From Bacteroidales bacterium (lineage in GTDB: Bacteria; Bacteroidota; Bacteroidia; Bacteroidales; P3), in assembly GCA_016292015.1 (NCBI GenBank), contig JAEEZY010000027.1:1-64000 (forward strand): a stretch of DNA of 64,000 nt, written 5' to 3'. How positions within the stretch are numbered: position 1 is the stretch's first letter; each line of letters starts with the position of its first letter. The position numbers and the translations under genes were made by a program. The notes beneath the pieces were generated by a model. It made no database searches. It saw only the letters and a list, made by a program, of their open reading frames with translations, and was not told where the DNA came from. Shown piece after piece: positions 44,910 through 54,000 of this stretch.

Positions 44910-46553
44910 TTACAAGCCCAGGGCTTTCAGACCTTGGTTGTAGCGTATGTCTTTCGGTATGTTGTTCTCGCGTATGAGGTCGAGGTCCTTCTGCAGGTCG
45001 GCACGTATGATGCCGTTCTCGGCGGCGTACTTCTTGGCGAAGTCGTAGTCGCCGTCGCCCTCAACCTGAAGAATCAGAGCCGCCCAGCCGTTGATGGCTT
45101 CACGCATCTTCTCTACATTCACTACATATTTGCCCTGCTCGTTGCGTGAGAAAGCGCCGTTGTCCTGCAGATAGTTGAAGCACATCATGTTGGCTATGCC
45201 GTGAGCTTCGGTGGCGCCGAAACGCACGCTGCGCAGTATGCCAGCTATGAAGGTCACGTAGGCGTCTTCAACGGTGCAGTTGGTGATTTCTCCCTGCTCG
45301 ATGAGCGTCTGGGTGAGGAACAGGCCGCAGATGTCAGCTTTAGCCTCTTCCCATGCGCTGTACTGCTCTTTCAAAGCCTCTCTCAGGTTGCCCTTGCCGG
45401 TGACGGTGTTCTTGATGCCAAGGCCGTGGGCCACCTCGTGGAAGCATACATTGCTGAAGAAGGCGTTGAAGTTCACGTTGTCCATCTGGTCGTCGCACAC
45501 GAACAGGTTGGCTATGGGTTTGAGTATCGTCTCGAATTTGGCCTGCATGGCGTTCTTCAGCTGCAGACGGCGGGCTCCCTTCTTCAGGTGCACCCTCTCG
45601 TCGTTCGGCAGGTTGATGGCTATGGTCTTCGAGCCCGCGTTGCAGTCGCCGGCATAGTAGATGGCGTCATACACGTTCAGGTCGCTCTCGGTGCCCGGCA
45701 CCTCTTTCTTGTATTTCTCGTCGCAGGGCAGCTGCTTCTGCAGCGCGGGGAGCATCTTCACGAACTTGGCAAGGTCGTTGCTCCACTGCTCGTCTTTTAC
45801 CAGTATGAACGACTCATACGAGGTCTTGTAGCCGAACAATGCGTCGTCGTAGTTCTCGATAGGTCCCACCACGAAGTCGATTTTGCTGTTCTTCATGTCC
45901 ATCCAAGCCATGTCGCTGGCGAAGTAGTCGTCCGTCTGCAGGGCTTTGCGGCGCTCGGTGAGATAGTTCTTCAACCCCTCGTCCTCGGCCAGCTCTATGG
46001 CTTTGCCCATCAGCTCGTCCACCTTGGCCAGCTTCTCGGCGTAGGCCTCATGATAGGGCTCCACCTTCAGCGCACCGTTCTCGTCGCGGCGTATCACCGT
46101 GTACTGGCTGGTCTTCTCGGGGTCTTGCAACGCCTCGAACTCCTCTTTGGTCATGTCGGCAGGATAGAAGTTGCAACCCTGCGGACGCTCGCCGTAGCCG
46201 GGCACAAACGGCTTCTCGCAGTCAAGGCGGTCCCATGCGCCATACTGCAGCATGGCAAACTCCTTCACGGCCGCGTCGCTCAGCGTGTCCAACGCCTTGC
46301 GGTTCTCCGTGCCGAAGTACTGCTCCCAGTAAAGGTCGTCCATGATGTCGGCTATCTCGATAAGCACCGGGATAAGCTGTTTCTCTTTCTCGCTGAGCTT
46401 GCTCAGGTCCGTGGTCAGCGTGAATTCTGCATACTCGTTCACCTTCTGCTCAATTTCAGAAGGCTGCTGCGGTTCGTTGGTTGCTTTCTTGTTCTTGCAG
46501 CCGAAGGCGGCGAAGAGCGAAAGTGCCATAAGGGTTACCATTAATTTCTTCAT
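44910..46553 (-). CDS. M49-like (dipeptidyl-peptidase III family) metallopeptidase lipoprotein
   Basis: A 547-residue lipoprotein (lipobox ending at Cys19). The zinc motif HEVAH (H372, H376) is followed by WEEAKADICGL, which fits the EExKAD/EECRAE motif of M49 peptidases. Classical DPP III has a six-residue HExxGH; the five-residue HExxH seen here is a known minority form. The TDLSKLSEKEKQLIPVLIEIADIMDDLYW opening resembles the Bacteroidota DPP III-like group. I start at the ATG at 46553, which begins the signal peptide. Predicted substrate: short peptides in the periplasm. It ends against the terminator shared with recQ and has its own -7 element upstream. Confidence 0.82.
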   Translation of the reverse strand: MKKLMVTLMALSLFAAFGCKNKKATNEPQQPSEIEQKVNEYAEFTLTTDLSKLSEKEKQLIPVLIEIADIMDDLYWEQYFGTENRKALDTLSDAAVKEFAMLQYGAWDRLDCEKPFVPGYGERPQGCNFYPADMTKEEFEALQDPEKTSQYTVIRRDENGALKVEPYHEAYAEKLAKVDELMGKAIELAEDEGLKNYLTERRKALQTDDYFASDMAWMDMKNSKIDFVVGPIENYDDALFGYKTSYESFILVKDEQWSNDLAKFVKMLPALQKQLPCDEKYKKEVPGTESDLNVYDAIYYAGDCNAGSKTIAINLPNDERVHLKKGARRLQLKNAMQAKFETILKPIANLFVCDDQMDNVNFNAFFSNVCFHEVAHGLGIKNTVTGKGNLREALKEQYSAWEEAKADICGLFLTQTLIEQGEITNCTVEDAYVTFIAGILRSVRFGATEAHGIANMMCFNYLQDNGAFSRNEQGKYVVNVEKMREAINGWAALILQVEGDGDYDFAKKYAAENGIIRADLQKDLDLIRENNIPKDIRYNQGLKALGL

Positions 46554-46596
46554 TTTTAATATGTTTATAGTTTTAGATATTCCGATAGCCAAAGTG

Positions 46597-46604
46597 CAAA
46601 GATA
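46597..46604 (-). promoter_or_regulatory. Bacteroidota -7 element for the M49-like gene
   Basis: CAAAGATA on the + strand is TATCTTTG on the - strand, 43 bases upstream of the ATG at 46553. It also argues against the longer frame starting at 46592, which would leave almost no leader. Confidence 0.55.
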
Positions 46605-46671
46605 CGAAAAGATATAAAGATATCAGCTCGACTTTGATAAAGCTCACATCCGGCGACAGCCACCATATATC

Positions 46672-47316
46672 TTACTCCTCCACAACTTCACCACCCCCGA
46701 CAAGCCCGTTAATCCGCAAGTATTCGCTAGGCGAGGTGAACATCCCCGTCCTCTGTACCAAGCCGTATCCGTGCAGCTCGTGCCGCAGCCATCCGCGCGG
46801 TATCTGCACCCTCAGGTGCCCCTCTCTCCGGTCAAAAGGACCATACAGCTTGCATCCCCCCAAGTCAGGGCACAGCACCGCCACATACACCGCTTCCATC
46901 TTCTCCGTCTCCAGCCTCCCGTCGAAGTCCGCCTCCATCACACCGCTCTTGCTCACCCTCAGGTTGCTGAACCTCGCCATCGGCACCACCCCTTGTCCCT
47001 TGCTCACAATCAACTTCTCATAATCCACCCTCCCGTCGGCAAACAGCTCCTTGTTCAGCCTCATGAACATATTGTGATGGAAAATCTTCCTCCTCCGCGC
47101 ATCCTTGTGCAGACCTATCTTTATCACAGGCAGCAGCCACCCCGCCACCTTCGACATCATCCCGAACCTGCCGCACTGCGTCCCCGTCCCCGACTCCTCC
47201 TTCCGCGCCTTGTGCTTCTTCTCGGCGCCGCGCACACGCTGCTTCCCGTCCACCACATAGTAAACCATCCCGTTGATCTTTCCATGCATCAACCCGTCTT
47301 TGGATACCGTAGCCAT
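46672..47316 (-). CDS. DUF6266-like protein of unknown function
   Basis: A 214-residue basic protein. The opening MATVSKDGLMHGKINGMVYYVVDGKQRVRGAEKK resembles the GxxGKxGxxVGxxWxGxxxVR pattern of Bacteroidota DUF6266 proteins, and the order of a middle helical FGMMSKVAGWLLPVIKIGL segment and a C-terminal beta-rich half also fits. I did not verify this by search. There is no signal peptide. It lies alone behind a 490-base leader that includes a promoter, 9-bp tandem repeats and a 24-bp-spaced direct repeat. Genes of this type tend to be variable and strain-specific, which would suit the repeat-rich surroundings. Confidence 0.55.
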   Translation of the reverse strand: MATVSKDGLMHGKINGMVYYVVDGKQRVRGAEKKHKARKEESGTGTQCGRFGMMSKVAGWLLPVIKIGLHKDARRRKIFHHNMFMRLNKELFADGRVDYEKLIVSKGQGVVPMARFSNLRVSKSGVMEADFDGRLETEKMEAVYVAVLCPDLGGCKLYGPFDRREGHLRVQIPRGWLRHELHGYGLVQRTGMFTSPSEYLRINGLVGGGEVVEE

Positions 47317-47350
47317 AACATTTAGTTTTAGTTTAACATTATATATTCAG

Positions 47351-47389
47351 TTGAACCCTATATACTATATTTAATTGAACCCTATATAC
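47351..47389. repeat. Direct repeat TTGAACCCTATATAC, 24-bp spacing
   Basis: Two identical 15-mers at 47351-47365 and 47375-47389, followed by a partial third TTGAA at 47391. They lie 35-75 bases upstream of the DUF6266-like start codon on its leader. They could be operator sites or replication slippage products; no partner protein is evident. Confidence 0.7.
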
Positions 47390-47451
47390 ATTGAATCAGA
47401 ATTTCCCAACCACCCCAGCTTTACCACGTGTCGCACGTCCAAGTCGAAACC

Positions 47452-47523
47452 AATCCATCAAATCCACCAAATCCACCCAATCTAGTATATCTAGTCAATC
47501 TAGTAAATCCACCAAATCCAGCA
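47452..47523. repeat. 9-bp tandem array, eight units
   Basis: Eight contiguous 9-bp units, consensus AATCCACCA with an AATCTAGTA subtype in the middle (units 4-6). The order is symmetrical: three C-type units, three TAG-type units, two C-type units. Because 9 is a multiple of 3, all frames without stops read as repeated tripeptides (Ser-Thr-Lys-like on the + strand, Gly-Gly-Phe-like on the - strand). It lies in the leader of the DUF6266-like gene. Confidence 0.85.
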
Positions 47524-47807
47524 AGCGAAGCAAAGCAGGAGCCCCCCAAGTAAGCCCCCACTAAGAGGAGCCCTAAAGGGGTCACGAATGGGTCTCGAAC
47601 ATACCCTATACCCGGAACATCGGTAATACAAGCCTGATACATCAGAGATACAGAAGTAAAACAGAAGTGATGGATTTAATATTTTACTGACAGCATGTTA
47701 CAAGTGGTAGCATCGCAGCCAGAAACAATGGAAAAAACCACGTAAACGAACCTATATAATTGATACAGCGCATTATATAATGAAGCAACACCGATTCTTT
47801 CAGCATA

Positions 47808-47838
47808 CAAAGATACAAAATAAATCCCACCCACCCAA
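47808..47838 (-). promoter_or_regulatory. Full-consensus - strand promoter, long leader to the DUF6266-like gene
   Basis: Read leftward, TTG (47838-47836) and TATCTTTG (47815-47808) are separated by 20 nt. The first recognised gene in that direction starts at 47316, so the predicted leader is about 485 bases and crosses both tandem repeat sets. Confidence 0.6.
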
Positions 47839-47910
47839 CCTCCAAAAAAATATTTAGCAAAAAATAACCAACACCCCCAACCACCCCTCGCCCCAAAAAC
47901 GAACCACATC

Positions 47911-47995
47911 CTAGAAAACTTTCAAACTTTGATACCCCAAAATATAAATTTAGGCTTTATTTAACTGTGTTGCACTTGGTAGTTGAGACTACCGT
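47911..47995. repeat. Dispersed repeat, copy B
   Basis: Second copy of the 55-140 repeat. It keeps AGAAAACTTT, CCCAAAATATAAATTTA and GTTGCACTTGGTAGTTGAGAC, with small gaps where copy A has TATATTTGCAC. Like copy A it ends about 150 bases or less upstream of a + strand gene. No other copy was seen in the window. Confidence 0.6.
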
Positions 47996-48039
47996 CTACA
48001 GTTTCGTCAACCTATCTGCGATAAAACCGCTTTTTTTCG

Positions 48040-48047
48040 TATCTTTG
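48040..48047 (+). promoter_or_regulatory. Bacteroidota -7 element for the glucan synthase gene
   Basis: TATCTTTG matches TAnnTTTG and is followed by the ATG at 48080 after 32 bases. An in-frame ATG at 48053 would lie at the transcription start itself and is therefore not used. Confidence 0.6.
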
Positions 48048-48079
48048 CACTTTTGAACAACATCATATTTTTTCAGGTT

Positions 48080-51000
48080 ATGAAGAGCACTTATAAGGTA
48101 TTCAGGGACAGTGTGAAACGTATCACGCGATATTACATGCTGCTGGTGGAGGAGACGAAGCGGGAGCGCACGGTGGGCAGCACTAATGAGTGGGTGCTAG
48201 ACAACTACTACATCGTCAGCGAGCAGGAGAAGATGATGAAGGCCGAGCTGCAGGGCTTGGAGCGGGGTGGCTGGAAGATAGAGCGGAAGCGGCTGAGACT
48301 GATTGAGGACTTGCTGCAGGGATACCTGAAGAGGTGCCACTGGCAGGTGGACAAAGGTCTGATGTTCCGCTACCTGACGCAGGTGCAGACGGGTCAGAAG
48401 GACTACCTGAACTACAAGGAGGTGTATGGGCTGCTGCCGCTGGTGAAGCTGGAACTTATAAGGGCGCTGGGCGAGCTGTGTGCGAAGCTGGAGAGCGAGG
48501 GTGCGCATCACTACAGGGTGACCGAGAAGCCGGACATGGAGCGTCTGGACAGGGCGGCCAAAGAGAACCTGAAGATGATGAATATCTTCAACTCGCTGAA
48601 GAAGATGACTAAGCTGCCACTGGCGGAGCTGGTCGAGCGGGTGAGCTACTCCGAGAAGATGCTGGAAGGTGAGAAGGCGGGCATGTACGGCCAGATGTAC
48701 GACAAGACGAAGGACGACTACCGCGCAAAGATAGTGCGCAACTGCAAGAAAGCGGGGGTGAAGGAATATGACTATGTGAAGGGGCTGGTCGAGCGGGCCG
48801 ATACAGAGAACCGTCATGTGGGTTGGGAGCTTTTCCCTCCGAAAAAATGGGAGGCGAGGGGCAAGGCATACGTGTGGATTGTGGCGCTTTGCACGCTGGG
48901 AATAGCCTTCGGGCTTGCGTGGCTGTTCATGCCGGAGTGGTGGATGGCGCTGATATTCGCCCTGCTCTTCGTCGTGCCGGCAAGCCAGGTAGTGATTGAC
49001 CTTTTCAATCGTGTCCTTTACCGCCTTCACAAGCCGCGGGGGACCTTCCGTCTGAAGTTCAAGGACGGCATGATACCTGATGAGTATGCCACGATGGTGA
49101 TTATGCCGACGATACTCAAGAACCGTGAGAAAACCATACAGTTGCTGGAGCAGCTGGAAGTCTATTACCTGAGCAACATCAACCGTGGCGAGGGTCATGT
49201 CAATTTTGAATTTGGTAATTCAAATTGTGAGGATGGCAACGGAACGTCTGACAGAACGTCGGCATTCCGAGAGCAGAACCTGTACTACACGCTGATAGGC
49301 GATGCGGCGGCGTATAAGGATGAGGACGCACCGTGGGACGACGAGGTGGTCGAGGCCGGAATGGAGAAGGTGAAGGAGCTCAACGAGAAATACGGGGCCC
49401 CGATATTCAACTTTGTCTATAGAAAGAGGGCGTGGAGCGAGGGCGAAGGATGCTGGCTGGGTCATGAGCGCAAGCGCGGCGCCATACTGCACTTCAACGA
49501 GTTGCTGTTGGGCGAGACGAGTGAGGAGGAGAGGGCGAAACGCTTCCGCTGCGAGACGGTGTCGAGCTGGCTGAACGGGGACAATGGGTCGAAGGCCGGC
49601 GGTGGATGCCCGATACAGTTCATAATTACCTTGGACACCGACACCGAGCTGGTGCTCTACTCGGCTCAAAAACTGGTGGGTGCGATGGCGCATCCGCTGA
49701 ACCGTGCGAAGCTGAGCCATGATGGTCGCAGGGTCGATAGCGGCTACGGCATCATGCAGCCGCGCGTGAACGTGGACGTCGAGGTGACGAACAAGAGTCG
49801 CTATGCGCAGCTTTTCGCCGGATTGGGCGGGTTGGACGTATATACGACAGCGTCGTTCGAACTGTATCAAGACATATTCAACGAGGGCTCGTTCTGCGGC
49901 AAGGGCATATACGACCTGCGTGTGTTCCAGCAGGTGCTGAAGGGCACGTTCCCCGAGAATCTCATTTTGAGCCATGACCTGATCGAGGGATGTCACATAA
50001 GGTGCGGCTTGATAAACGATGTGGAGCTCTTCGACGACAACCCGTCTAACTACATTGACGACGCAAAGCGCCACCACCGCTGGACTCGCGGCGACTGGCA
50101 GGTGATAGGGTGGCTGAAAAACCAGGTGCGGAACGAGAAGGGCGAGAAGGTGAAGAACCAGGTGAACACCATCGGCCGGTGGAAGATATTCGACAACTTG
50201 CGCAGGAGTGTGCTCAATGCGTCGCTGCTGGTGTTGATAATGCTGGGCTTTGTGATGAGTATGGAGGCCGAGAGCCATCAGTTCGCGCTGTTCTATGTGC
50301 TGACGCAGAAGCCTGCGTTCATGATATGGTATGCCGCCGCCTTCGCACTTACGGTGGTGGCCTTGATAGTGGTGTCGCTGCCGATACTCTTCTTCCTGTT
50401 GGAGCAGGTGGCTCGCTTGCCGCATGTCGGCAAGCGTTACAAGTACTATATGACGCTGATGCGTGGCGTCTGGGTGGTGGTGTGCCGCTCGGTGGTGCAG
50501 TTTGCCCTGATGCCGAAGGAGGCGTGGATGTACACCGACGCGATAATAAGGAGCTGCTACCGGATGCGGTTCAGCCACAGGAACCTGCTCAACTGGGTGC
50601 CGAGCGACGAGGCGTCGAAAAGCACCAAAGGGACGCTGGGTGACTATATAGGCAAGTTCTGGTTCAACTACGTGTGTGCGGCTGTGATAACGGCGCTCAC
50701 CTGTTTCTGTGTGGTTTCGGCGTCTGACTTCCCGTGGCTTACGGTGGTGGCGTGGGCTTTCTGTGTGGTGAGCTGGTGCGGGGCTCCATTCCTGATGTAC
50801 GTGCTCGGCAAGAAGCTGCCAGACGGCAAGAAAAGTCTGAATGCGTTGGAGAGTGAGGAGGTGAAAGAATTGGCGAAAGATACCTGGCACTTCTTCGACA
50901 CGATGCTGACGGAGGAAAGCAACTGGCTGGTGCCCGACAACTACCAGCTGAACCGTGAGAAAAAGACCGACTACAAGACTTCGCCTACGAACATTGGCTA

Positions 51001-54000
51001 TTCGCTGACGGCGGTCATAAGTGCCGCCGAGCTGGGCTTCATCTCGAAGAAAGAGGCGGTGTCGCGACTGGAGCATATCATTGATACGGTGGTGAAGCTG
51101 GAGAAATGGAACGGACATCTGTTCAACTGGTACGACATACACACGTTGCGGGCGTTGCCCCACTTCTTCATCTCGACTTGCGACTCGGGCAACTTCGTGG
51201 CTTGCCTCTATGTGGTCAAGGGCTTCCTGGGCAGTCAGTTGTCGGGAGTCGATAATCAGCAGGTGGAGGCACTGCTGGCAAAGGTGTGCAGGCTGATAGA
51301 CAACTGCGACTTCACGAAGCTGTATAACCGCGAGCTGGATGTGTTCAGCATAGGTTACGACTACGGCTCGCACATGCTGTTGCCTTATCACTACAACAAC
51401 TTCGCTTCGGAGGCAAGGTTGACCAGTTTCCTTACCATCGCGCAGGGCGATGCTCCGTACAAGCATTGGTTCTGTCTTGACAAGACGCTGGTGCAGTATA
51501 AGGGCTATAAGGGTGTGGCGTCGTGGTACGGGACGCTGTTTGAGTACTTCATGCCGCTGATATTCTTGCCGACCTACCGGCACACGCTGATGGATGAGAC
51601 TTACAGCTTCGCTATACGCGCCCAGCGTGCATTCGTACGGAAGACCGACGGGTCGAGACGCCTGCCGTGGGGCATTAGCGAGACGGCCTACAACGAGCTG
51701 GATGATGCGCAGAACTACAAATACCACGCCTTCGGGGTGCCATATCTGAAATTCCAGAACACCACGCCCGACCGCATAGTCATTTCGCCCTACAGTTCGC
51801 TGATGACCATAGGGTTGGACGACCGGGCTGTCTATGAGAACATGCAGCTGCTCAAGGGTCTGAAGATGATGTCGGGCAATAGTGTTGACGGTTCATACGG
51901 ATTCTACGAGAGCTATGACGAGGAGGATCATGTGCCGGTGCTGGCTCACTATGCGCACCATCAGGGCATGATACTGGCCAGCTTGGCTAACTACTTGGGC
52001 GACCATTGCCTGCAGAACTATTTCATGCGGGAGCCTGCTATGCGGTCGATGGAGACGCTCCTTAAGGAGAAGGCGCAGGTGAAGCCTTACATAGACCTGA
52101 AGGTTACGCAATACAAACGCTACCAGTACTCGAAGACACAGACGGAGAGCGACGCACGCGACTACGACTCCATAGCAACGGTGCCGGAGATTGGTGTCAT
52201 CAGCAACGGGCAATACACGGTGCTGATGAACGACCGTGGCTCGGGATTCTCGCGCTACAAGGGCGTTATGATAAATCGCTACCGCAAGATAAGCTCCGAC
52301 CACCACGGTGTCTATCTCTTTGTGCGTAATCTGCGTACCGACCGCCTGTGGTCGGCAACCTACGCTCCTCTTGACGTGATGCCGAAGTCTTATCACGTGA
52401 GTTTCGCCAGCGACAAGATATGTTTCAGCCGACTGGACGACGATGTGGAGACCAAGACGGAGGTGACGGTGCTGAAAGACCGCTCGGCGGAGATACGCCG
52501 TTACACATTCTCTAATACCGGCAACCGCGACATCGACCTCGAAATTACCAGCTATGGCGAGGTGGTGCTGGCCGCCGCCGCAGAGGACGAGAGCCACCGC
52601 GTGTTCAACGGAATGAAGATTCACAGCGAGTATGACAGCGACCACGAGGCACTGCTGTTCAACCGTCCGGCTGCCAATGGCAACCGCAACTATGTGCTGC
52701 ACAAGCTGTGGGTGGAAGAAGACCCCGATGAAGCTGCCCCAATACTGAACTACCAGCTGGCTGAGTACGAGTCCTCGCGTCTGAAGTTTCTCGGACGTGG
52801 TGGCAGCCTGCAGCACGCTGACATAATAGAAAGCCATCGAACGCTCACCGGCACGGTGGGTACTACGCTCGACCCCGTGATGAGTATGCGCCGCCGCATG
52901 CACATCCCGGCTGGCAAGAAGGTGGAGGCTTACCTTATCATAGCCTTCGCCAAAGCCAAAGAGCAGCTGCTTCAGCTGACCGAACGCTACCAGACTCCAG
53001 TGGATGTGGAGCATGCCTTCAAGACTGCATCGGTGTTCAATAATATGCGCACCGACCTGTCTCTGCTCAAGGGTGCGCAGATGCGCCTCTATAACAGCAT
53101 CAGCAAATATATGGCGCAGACGGCGACGCTGGGCAACGAACGGCAGAACATCCTGGCCAAGAACACTCTGTCGCAGAGCGGCCTCTGGCGCTTCGGCATA
53201 AGTGGCGACTTGGCGATATTGCTGCTTGAGGTGGACAGGCTGGAGAAGTCGGGTTTTGCCAAAGAACTGCTGCGTGCGTTTGAGTACTTCAAGATTCACG
53301 GCCTAAGGCTCGACCTGGTGATAGTCAACGACGCCAAGGGAGCCGACCATGACAGCCTGACACATTTCATACGCAACATGTCGAACACCGAGCACCTCTG
53401 GTCAACGCACAGCGACGCTGGCCATGTATATGTGCTTAACGGTGATGACTTGAGCGAGGCGGAGCGCATACTGCTTCACACTGTTGCTCGCCTCTGTTTC
53501 AACACACGCGACGGACTCACCATAGAGCAGCAGCTGCGCAAGCTCGAAGAGGCTAACCAGCACTATCAGGACAAGGTGGAATATCCGGCTATGAAATCGG
53601 AAAAACAGTTCCGTGTGTGGAGCAGCCTCGACTTCTACAACCAATACGGTGGCTTCGACAACGAGGGCCGTGACTATGTGGTGACCAACACCAACACCCC
53701 TATGCCTTGGGTGAACGTGATATCGAATGGCAAGTTTGGCTGTGTGGTCAGCTCGACGATGTCGGGCTTCACTTTCGCATATAATGCTCAGCAATTTAAA
53801 CTTACGAGCTGGAGCAACGACATGGTGCGCGACCAGGCCAGCGAGATGCTGCTCATCAACAAGTGCCAGTTTGTGCCCGCTACGGCGCGCCACAGTCAGG
53901 GTTATTCGGCCTTCGATGCCGAATATACGGACCTCAAGGTTAGTGTCAGGGTGTTTGTTCCTGTCGATAAGATGGAGAAATACTACCAGATAAGGGTGGA

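Larger units (their letters stand above)
47317..48039. other. Repeat-rich noncoding island between DUF6266-like and glucan synthase genes
   Basis: About 720 bases with no convincing gene. It holds a direct repeat TTGAACCCTATATAC (47351, 47375), the 9-bp array (47452-47523), a few degenerate 11-bp words around 47635-47667, a - strand promoter (47808-47838) and dispersed repeat copy B (47911-47995). Short frames across it, such as 47421-47642 on the - strand, are made of repeat words and look incidental. Confidence 0.6.

Noticed and set aside
47452..47523. CRISPR array or coding minisatellite
   Set aside because: Units are 9 bp and contiguous; the frames through it lack a normal start, conserved neighbours or a known family.
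47588..47625. tRNA-like T-loop (TTCGAGA on the - strand)
   Set aside because: The flanking bases do not form a T-stem, and no acceptor, D or anticodon arms can be drawn.
47421..47642. 73-codon - strand frame in the DUF6266-like leader
   Set aside because: Half of it consists of the 9-bp repeat translated (GGF and TRL words), so being open is a by-product of the repeat.
49220..51727. An 835-codon open frame on the - strand inside the glucan synthase gene
   Set aside because: It is a shadow of a long, GC-biased gene; its product is His/Arg/Leu/Val-rich with no domain and the + strand protein is clearly homologous to a known family.
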